Shown here one piece after another: positions 58,231-64,000 of a stretch of 64,000 bases of DNA (position 1 is the stretch's first letter; each line of letters opens with the position of its first letter). The position numbers and the translations under genes were made by a program. The DNA is from Shewanella pealeana ATCC 700345 (GTDB lineage: Bacteria; Pseudomonadota; Gammaproteobacteria; Enterobacterales; Shewanellaceae). Where the stretch lies: NCBI RefSeq assembly GCF_000018285.1, contig NC_009901.1, positions 681,001 through 745,000 on the forward strand, in the 5' to 3' direction. Below the pieces are notes generated by a model. That model was given only the letters and a program-made list of their open reading frames with translations. It was not told the origin of the DNA and ran no database searches.

Positions 58231-58983
58231 ATGAAAATCCGTTTATTTTGTGCAGGGCTAATCACAGTTTTTTCCCTACCTACATTTGCTCAATCTTACC
58301 AAGGTAATACAAGCATTCATTCATTTAATAAGGCCAAAAAAACCTTAGAGCGACAAGTCTATCATGACCACCGTATCACGCTTTATTGTGATGCTAAGTT
58401 CGATAAAAATAAGAACATTACCCTGCCAAATGGCTTTACCACTGAAAAACATGTTAAGCGCGCTAAACGTGTGGAATGGGAACATGTGGTACCAGCAGAA
58501 AACTTCGGACGCACGTTTTCAGAATGGCGTGAGGGTCACGACAGTTGTGTGAACAATAAAGGTAAGAATTTTAAAGGCCGAAAATGTGCTGAAAAAATGA
58601 ATAATGAATATCGATTAATGCAGTCGGACCTGTATAACTTGTATCCGGCAGTGGGCGCTGTAAATGCCACGAGATCGAATTATAACTTTGCCATGTTGCC
58701 TTCTTCACGCTCTAGTTTTGGGGTATGTGAAGTGAAAGTGCAAGGTAGGAAAGTAGAGCCGACAGTCGGTTCTAGAGGGCGAATAGCACGAACCTATTTA
58801 TATATGGAGCAAGCATACCCTCGATTTCGTTTGAGTAATCAACAGAAGCAACTAATGAACGCTTGGGATAAGCAATTTCCAGTCAGCGAATGGGAATGTG
58901 AACGCGCTAAACGCATCGAGCGTATTCAAAAGAACAGGAACCATATCGTTTTTGAACGATGCGAGGCATTAAAAGCGAAATAG
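58231..58983 (+). CDS. endA: EndA/Dns, endonuclease I
   Basis: This 250-residue protein has a signal peptide ending TFAQS. It matches the periplasmic or secreted endonuclease I family: the beta-beta-alpha metal core WEHVVPAENFG with catalytic His, RLMQSDLYNLYPAVGAVN, and CEVKVQGRKVEPT. Cysteines for the conserved disulfides are present. It degrades double-stranded DNA outside the cytoplasm. It is on the opposite strand to its usual partners sprT and rsmE. Confidence 0.95.
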   Translation: MKIRLFCAGLITVFSLPTFAQSYQGNTSIHSFNKAKKTLERQVYHDHRITLYCDAKFDKNKNITLPNGFTTEKHVKRAKRVEWEHVVPAENFGRTFSEWREGHDSCVNNKGKNFKGRKCAEKMNNEYRLMQSDLYNLYPAVGAVNATRSNYNFAMLPSSRSSFGVCEVKVQGRKVEPTVGSRGRIARTYLYMEQAYPRFRLSNQQKQLMNAWDKQFPVSEWECERAKRIERIQKNRNHIVFERCEALKAK

Positions 58984-59017
58984 GCTAAATAGCAAGGCGT
59001 TCGCTTTACAAGTTGCT

Positions 59018-59584
59018 TTAGTTTGGCTTTAGTTTGCTGCCGCATTTGCGGCAGCGATATTGCGTTTCACCGCGAACAACCTTGTTATGACGGCGGATGC
59101 TGAGGTTAACCAGCCCACATTGGCAGAAATACTCAAAGGTTTTGCCCTCGACGCTGCGGGTGTCGAAGCTATGGGTGGTGCGCGGTACTCGCCCATAAAG
59201 GTGCTGCATCAAGTGTTGCCATTCTCGGCCATGGGGCTTAACGCGGCCATAGAGCTGGAAGGCTAATAGATGGCAGATCTCATGGGGGATCACATCGTCT
59301 AAGAAGGCTTGCTGATTATCATTAAGCAGCTTGGGGTTGAAGCGCAGCTTATTGAGTTGCAGGTGGGCAGTGCCTGCACTCTTGCCACGCAGCATAAAGC
59401 CAACCTCAGGTCTTGGAAAGTGCTTTTCCAGTTTAGATTCCGCGACTTGATAGCAATGTTCAACTTGCTGTGCCACCTGCTGGTGGAGAGGATCCGCAAA
59501 CTTGATTACAGGCTGACTCTGCAAAGGGGTCTTTGACGACACTTTGCTCTGTAAGGATTTGAAAGGATTAAGCGATTTGAACAT
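59018..59584 (-). CDS. sprT: SprT family zinc metalloprotease-like protein
   Basis: This 188-residue protein has the zinc site HEICH at residues 101-105 with a later His, and a C-terminal zinc ribbon (CQCG then CRKCG). It has no signal peptide and is cytosolic. Related eukaryotic SPRTN proteins cut DNA-protein crosslinks; the bacterial role is not settled. The two convergent genes endA and sprT are separated by 34 bases. Confidence 0.93.
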   Translation of the reverse strand: MFKSLNPFKSLQSKVSSKTPLQSQPVIKFADPLHQQVAQQVEHCYQVAESKLEKHFPRPEVGFMLRGKSAGTAHLQLNKLRFNPKLLNDNQQAFLDDVIPHEICHLLAFQLYGRVKPHGREWQHLMQHLYGRVPRTTHSFDTRSVEGKTFEYFCQCGLVNLSIRRHNKVVRGETQYRCRKCGSKLKPN

Positions 59585-59861
59585 TAACTCTCACTGCTGA
59601 AATAAATAACCGGATTTAATAGCTAGATGTAAAAAATAGCGCATAACGAGTTGAGCCTAGCTATTTTAACCGAGGTAGTTAATGCAGACCAGTGCTACAT
59701 CTGTCTGTCACTCTCCGGTATATAAAGCTTATATGATTCAATGTAATGGCTGTAACTGTTCGGAATCGATGTGAACACTGCTACTCGCTTGATAGCCTAA
59801 ACATACAAGCGAGCAGGTTAGCAGGAGAGCAGAGTTAGAAGCCTCTTACTCTTGATTAAGT

Positions 59862-61022
59862 TTAAAGTGTACCCGCTGCTGCGACTACCATCTCTTGTAC
59901 CTGCTTGACGATGTCGCTCTCGATTTTGACGTCGTAGGCGGCGATACGCGGAGTATGGATATGACCAACGGGGATGCTGCTATTAAATTGCTTTTGCAGC
60001 AAGATGGCACGATAAGAGATCTCATTCGACAAGTAACCACCGCCAGAACCTTCTACCGATGTTGCGCCTTGTAATTGAGCGAGAGAGCTTGCTTCAAACT
60101 CACCACGTTCTAACGTCGATACAGTGTGATTGTCATTGACTTTCCACGGGCCTTTTACCGTTTGCATTACAGTAACAGGCAAGGAGAACTCAACAAACTC
60201 GGGACCATTTAAACTGCCGCCATTAAATTTTGGCGCTATCGGAGCCTGTTTGTTTGCACCTGTTAGTACGTTGAGGTTGTCCGGTGCGGCGGCGCTGCGA
60301 TTACGGCCTGGGAAGCGTTCGATGTCAAAATCATCACGCCCCATGCTGACGGTAAAGATCATGTCCACGCTATTATCACGATAGATAGGCGTGAGCAGGG
60401 ACTCAATCATGCCCTCATCAAAATCGGCAAAGCGCACTGGGATCATCACGGTTTCAATTTGCGCTTGTTTGCCATCGACTTTAAAGCGGTAACCGTCTAG
60501 TGCCAACGCCGCGAGTCCAGAGGGATTGCTCTGGTCGATATTACGATCAAGAAAGAAAGGGTCGAAGCCGGTGAGGAGAATTTTTATTTGGGCATCATCT
60601 TTGAAGTGGAGATCGCTAAAGCCTCGTGATGACTTTTCGACGGCTTTAAGCAAAATATCTTGTTGCCAGGCCGCAATATTGAAGTCGGGTTCATCGGTCT
60701 TGAGCAGCTCGCGCATCGCTAAGCGATTCCAATATAGAGAGCGATCATCCAAATGGCCTGATTGCACATCTCTTACTGCTTGTTGCCATAACCTAAGCCC
60801 TTGGTGAACCACCATCTGGGTGACTTTAAGCTCATCGTCGTGTTGGCTGTATTTCTCGCCTAAATTACTGACAAAGGCTTGATAGCGACTGACCACATTA
60901 GGCATAGCTTGGGTTGCAGTTGCTAGACGGCTCTCCTCAACATCAAGCTTTGCAAAAGCGGGTTGGATTAACGTTAATGAGGTAATAGCGCAAGCAAGCA
61001 TTGCTGTGCTGAGAGTAGTCAT
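59862..61022 (-). CDS. Exported pyroglutamyl-peptidase-like protein with Ser at the catalytic Cys position
   Basis: The protein has 386 residues from ATG 61022, with AGGA before it. A signal peptide ends PAFA, then a helical region of about 120 residues, then a C15-like domain from residue 147: TGFDPF (151-156), SMGRDDFDIERF with Glu235, and GHIHTP with His356. At the nucleophile motif (usually AGxYxCN) it reads GGGYLSNE, so Ser332 (TCG, 60027-60029) replaces Cys. It may be inactive, act with serine, or bind without cutting. Insertions separate the C15 motifs compared with the 215-residue family norm. Confidence 0.75.
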   Translation of the reverse strand: MTTLSTAMLACAITSLTLIQPAFAKLDVEESRLATATQAMPNVVSRYQAFVSNLGEKYSQHDDELKVTQMVVHQGLRLWQQAVRDVQSGHLDDRSLYWNRLAMRELLKTDEPDFNIAAWQQDILLKAVEKSSRGFSDLHFKDDAQIKILLTGFDPFFLDRNIDQSNPSGLAALALDGYRFKVDGKQAQIETVMIPVRFADFDEGMIESLLTPIYRDNSVDMIFTVSMGRDDFDIERFPGRNRSAAAPDNLNVLTGANKQAPIAPKFNGGSLNGPEFVEFSLPVTVMQTVKGPWKVNDNHTVSTLERGEFEASSLAQLQGATSVEGSGGGYLSNEISYRAILLQKQFNSSIPVGHIHTPRIAAYDVKIESDIVKQVQEMVVAAAGTL

Positions 61023-61028
61023 TGCCAA

Positions 61029-61512
61029 GTCCTTTATTATTATGACTGCAACTCATTCGTCCTACTTTAGACTTATCGCAGGTAGGTAGCAGTTTTATAT
61101 TGTGTTCCAAGGTATGTGTTGTTCAGTATGCACCACAATAAATCTCATTGAAAGTCGCCTGAATCTTCTTAAGTCTGCATTAATAAATAGAGGGTTATTG
61201 TCTTTCGTGTGTGTAACTGAAGGCGGTTTAAGCTATAGCATAGTCAGTGGGGTCTAAGCATATACCTAAGAGTCAAAGTGGCAGAAGTTAACTACAGTAA
61301 GCTCAGCTGATTGGGGGCGTTGACTGGGTAAGGTATCTGCGGCAAGCGCTAATGACTCGAATATGAAGTATTAAATTGATTGGATATATTGAATGAAATG
61401 AAGGTCTGATTACAGGTAATCATGACTAATGAGGTCAGCTTGAAAAGCTCCAATACCGAGGAGCTAATTTATAAGAGCTTCGGCAGTTACTGCCGCGCGC
61501 TGTAAATTGAGA
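61029..61512. other. Gap between two minus-strand genes, with small hairpins
   Basis: These 484 bases show no gene. Two hairpins lie near the LysR end: AGCTCC/GGAGCT at 61446-61465 and CGGCAG-TTA-CTGCCG at 61481-61495. The second is 18 bases past the LysR stop and may end its transcript, though T-runs are poor. Confidence 0.5.
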
Positions 61513-62424
61513 CTACATCATCATAGATTGTAAGGATTCTTGGTTGGTGAAACGCTTATGAAAGAAATCCAAAAATACACTGATATTAGTCGCTAGTTGA
61601 CGTCTGCTTGAATACACGCCATATACCTTAAACGCTTCCATCGGCCACTCTTGTAGAATGGGCACCAAAGAGCCACTCGCCAGTTCGTTCTTACACACTG
61701 AATTAGACAGCATGGCAATGCCAAAATCATCCATCACCAACTGTTTAACCATCACAGCACTATTGACTCGAACCTTACGCTGGAAGTTAACCATGGTTTT
61801 TCTGGCGCCTTTGCCTAGGGGCCAGATTGGCGCCGAGCGAGAGGTTCCCAGCAAAATACCGCTGTGTTCGGCTAAATCTTGAGGTGTGGCAGGTGTACCA
61901 TGAATTTTCAGGTAGCCGGGACTTGCGACCAATATGGGTTGGCGTTCAAATAGCAGTCTGGCGACAAGATCCGATGATTGCAGTGGACCGTATTTGATAG
62001 CGATATCATAGCCTTCCCCAACGAGTCCTACATCACTATCGGTAAACTGCACATCTAACTCGATATTGGGATAGAGGCGCAGAAAACCGCTACACAAGGT
62101 GGCGATTAGCTCTTGACTGAAAGAGACTGGAATCGCGATACGCAACAGGCCTGAGACATCGTTATGGGTATTTTCCACAGTGGCTTTTGCAGCTTCAATT
62201 TCATCGCTTATACTGGAGCAATGCTGAAAAAACAGCGCACCGACCTGAGTCAAACTTAGATTACGGGTATCTCGCTGCAATAGTCGCACGCCAAGCTGCT
62301 CTTCTAGCTGGGCAACCTTACGACTAATGGTTGATTTTGGCATGCCTATTTCACGGGCAGCTTGAGAGAAACCTTTGGCTCTAACTACCGCCGCAAAGAG
62401 CATCATACCGTTTAAATCTGGCAT
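61513..62424 (-). CDS. LysR family transcriptional regulator
   Basis: This 303-residue regulator has a normal helix-turn-helix (GFSQAAREIGMPKSTISRKV near residues 18-37) followed by an effector domain. It resembles the group that includes CrgA/DsdC-like regulators with PIWPLGKGARK. It is divergent from the fused carboxylase gene with 122 bases between them, a pairing I recall from Shewanella, so control of that gene is likely. The effector is unknown. Confidence 0.9.
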   Translation of the reverse strand: MPDLNGMMLFAAVVRAKGFSQAAREIGMPKSTISRKVAQLEEQLGVRLLQRDTRNLSLTQVGALFFQHCSSISDEIEAAKATVENTHNDVSGLLRIAIPVSFSQELIATLCSGFLRLYPNIELDVQFTDSDVGLVGEGYDIAIKYGPLQSSDLVARLLFERQPILVASPGYLKIHGTPATPQDLAEHSGILLGTSRSAPIWPLGKGARKTMVNFQRKVRVNSAVMVKQLVMDDFGIAMLSNSVCKNELASGSLVPILQEWPMEAFKVYGVYSSRRQLATNISVFLDFFHKRFTNQESLQSMMM

Positions 62425-62546
62425 GTTATCTCCACTGTCTCAAATATGGAACAAAGCGTCTAGTGCAGTTTAATAGCAATTGACGGGATAACAAAGTTAT
62501 ATTTACGGGCTAAAAATTTCAGAGGCTAAAAGCAGAGGATCTTTCG

Positions 62547-64000
62547 ATGACCAGCAAAAATCAGCCCGCTAACATGACTCAAGTGCAAACTGCCGATCCG
62601 CTTTTTCTAAAAGCAGAGCAGTTAGCCAAAGACTTTTCATTGTTTCCAGAGCACAGCAAGCAGACGCTTTCAGAAGAGATTAAAGGTCTTTTAGACGATG
62701 ACGCGATTCAAGCTAATCTTAAAGACTTGGCTCAGTTAGACGTTGATGGTTATGTCACTAAGGTGATCCAACCGACCCAAGATAAAAATCGTCCAGGTGC
62801 TAAGCGCATCATTGCCGACCTTAAAGGTAAGCTCATTACCGAAACCCATATCGGCCCTTTTTATAGTGCTGAGATCGAACTGAATTTTGGATCTCGTACC
62901 CGCCGTATTGGTTTTGTGGCGCAAGAGCGTACAACAGCAAACGGTGCTTGGATGCCTGAGCATCACATCGCTTGCTGTAAAGCGATTCGTCACTTTGCTG
63001 AACTGTCTATGCCGATTGTTTACCTTATCGACACTCCTGGTGCCGACGCAGGTGAAATCGCTAATAGCCAGAACCAAGCACACTCTATTTCAAAAGCGAT
63101 TGCCGAGAGCGCTAACGTTGACGTACCAACTGTAGGTATCGTTATCGGTGCTGGTTACTCAGGTGGTGCGATTCCGCTAGCGGCTGCAAACATCCTGTTA
63201 TCGCTACGCGATGGTATTTTCAACACCATTCAGCCACAAGGTCTACAGAGCATTGCGCGTAAGTACAACCTGTCTTGGCAGGAATGTGCTAAATCTGTAG
63301 GTGTATCGCCAGAAGAGCTTTATACCTCAGGCTGCATCGATGGCATCATCGATTTCTCGCCATCTGACAGAGATGAGCGTCAGCACAACCTACGTCGTGC
63401 GATTATCAGCAGCATCGAAGCGGTAGAAAAAGCGGCAGTTAACTTTGTTCGCGAGTCTGAAGATTTACGCGAACATTACGATCGTAGTTTGGCGCGTTTC
63501 CTTAGCCCGTCTAAGAATCTAGAAGCATTAGAGCTTAATGCTGAGCTTGCGGTTGCTAACAACCCAACGATGCATTTGAACCTATTTGGTAGCACCTACC
63601 GTTACCTGCGTTACCTAACGTTGCGTAGCCGTATTCATTCTATCTCGCAAGAGCAGTATGGTCGTCTATCTAAGGTGAGCGTACCTGAAGGTGATTTGTT
63701 AGCACGTATTCAGCAAGAGCAAGATCGTGTATTCCAATCTTGGTTATCAAGCCCTGATAAACTGGTCTATGACGAAGATCTAAACAAGCTTTGGGGTAAC
63801 TTCATCGCTAAGCGTGATGATGTATCTACCGAACGTAACATGCTAACGCGTTTGATTTTGGGTGAGCCAAAAGAAAACTATAAGAAAGCACGTAAAGCTC
63901 TTATCTTCAACATCAGCTGGTCACTATACCATCGCTGGAAAGGTAACGCAGAAAACAACTTTAAAGGCCTTATTAACTACCTAGAGACGCTTCCATCTGA
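62547..64000 (+). CDS. Acetyl-CoA-carboxylase-like multidomain protein, N-terminal part
   Basis: An open frame runs from ATG 62547 (AGGA 7 bases before) to the window end: 484 codons and no stop. Residues from about 140 form an AccA-like carboxyltransferase core: VYLIDTPGADAGEIANSQNQ, then VGIVIGAGYSGGAIPLAAAN (near 200-218), the loop that binds the acyl-CoA. The unread part should carry the remaining carboxyltransferase, biotin carboxylase and biotin-carrier domains if it matches the AccADC fusion I recall from Shewanella. Acyl substrate is not proven. The gene is missing from any stop-to-stop ORF list because it is cut by the edge. Confidence 0.8.
   Translation, partial: MTSKNQPANMTQVQTADPLFLKAEQLAKDFSLFPEHSKQTLSEEIKGLLDDDAIQANLKDLAQLDVDGYVTKVIQPTQDKNRPGAKRIIADLKGKLITETHIGPFYSAEIELNFGSRTRRIGFVAQERTTANGAWMPEHHIACCKAIRHFAELSMPIVYLIDTPGADAGEIANSQNQAHSISKAIAESANVDVPTVGIVIGAGYSGGAIPLAAANILLSLRDGIFNTIQPQGLQSIARKYNLSWQECAKSVGVSPEELYTSGCIDGIIDFSPSDRDERQHNLRRAIISSIEAVEKAAVNFVRESEDLREHYDRSLARFLSPSKNLEALELNAELAVANNPTMHLNLFGSTYRYLRYLTLRSRIHSISQEQYGRLSKVSVPEGDLLARIQQEQDRVFQSWLSSPDKLVYDEDLNKLWGNFIAKRDDVSTERNMLTRLILGEPKENYKKARKALIFNISWSLYHRWKGNAENNFKGLINYLETLPS

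Noticed and set aside
62736..63135. Frames opposite or out of phase with the start of the fused carboxylase gene.
   Set aside because: The carboxylase frame is open across the whole region with clear family motifs; these are shadows.

Overview
The window looks like a chromosomal segment of a marine gammaproteobacterium, most probably Shewanella. The evidence is gene content and order: metJ divergent from metB-metL with metF next door, uvrA beside a YajR-like exporter and ssb, a gshB/rsmE/endA/sprT neighbourhood, and a fused acetyl-CoA-carboxylase-like gene divergent from a LysR gene. The last arrangement I recall from Shewanella. Most of the window is core or lineage-conserved chromosome. I see no prophage, CRISPR array, plasmid backbone or large genomic island.

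Layout. 1-5.1 kb: an edge-truncated MOT1-type sulfate/molybdate transporter, an SDR oxidoreductase with a divergent LysR regulator, a TraF_2-type outer-membrane protein and a TSUP exporter. 5.2-10.4 kb: the methionine block metJ, metB, metL and metF, with recognisable Met boxes before metB and metF. 10.6-12.3 kb: an RcsF-like lipoprotein, a CWC protein and a DMT transporter. 12.8-20.8 kb: DeaD helicase, M28 peptidase, uvrA, an MFS exporter. 20.8-22.9 kb: ssb, followed by a complete IS3-family element (1302 bp, 3-bp target duplication) that separates ssb from its presumed terminator. 24.6-33.1 kb: a minus-strand lactose/galactose operon of five genes: a beta-propeller protein, an exported beta-galactosidase, a sodium:sugar symporter, galK and galM. 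The operon carries an exact 185-bp tandem duplication over the end of the beta-galactosidase gene. 33.2-41.4 kb: a KefB-type antiporter, cutA-dsbD, fxsA, an unusual protein kinase, a cysteine-containing unknown and tpm. 41.7-44.5 kb: two paralogous porins. 44.9-47.2 kb: tcdA, a SieB-like membrane protein, a 44-residue DUF3149 protein and tRNA-Leu(CAA). 47.9-54.3 kb: an S9 peptidase, an M50 protease, a FapA/DUF342 protein, a MITE-like element and rsmC. 54.6-64 kb: alkaline phosphatase, gshB, rsmE, endA, sprT, a pyroglutamyl-peptidase-like protein lacking the catalytic cysteine, a LysR gene and the start of the fused carboxylase.

How the genes work together. The met genes supply cystathionine, homoserine and methyl-THF under MetJ. 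The lac/gal operon is consistent with periplasmic hydrolysis of beta-galactosides, sodium-driven import of the sugar, mutarotation and phosphorylation. galT and galE are not in the window. CutA and DsbD are translationally coupled. The porins have CRP-like sites upstream.

The sequence does not show a clear new multi-gene system. The best leads are the exact 185-bp duplication, the Cys-to-Ser pyroglutamyl-peptidase homologue, the kinase with HGD/DWG motifs and an unassigned C-terminal half, the exported beta-galactosidase operon headed by a propeller protein, and the small acidic protein behind a hairpin leader at 24.2 kb.
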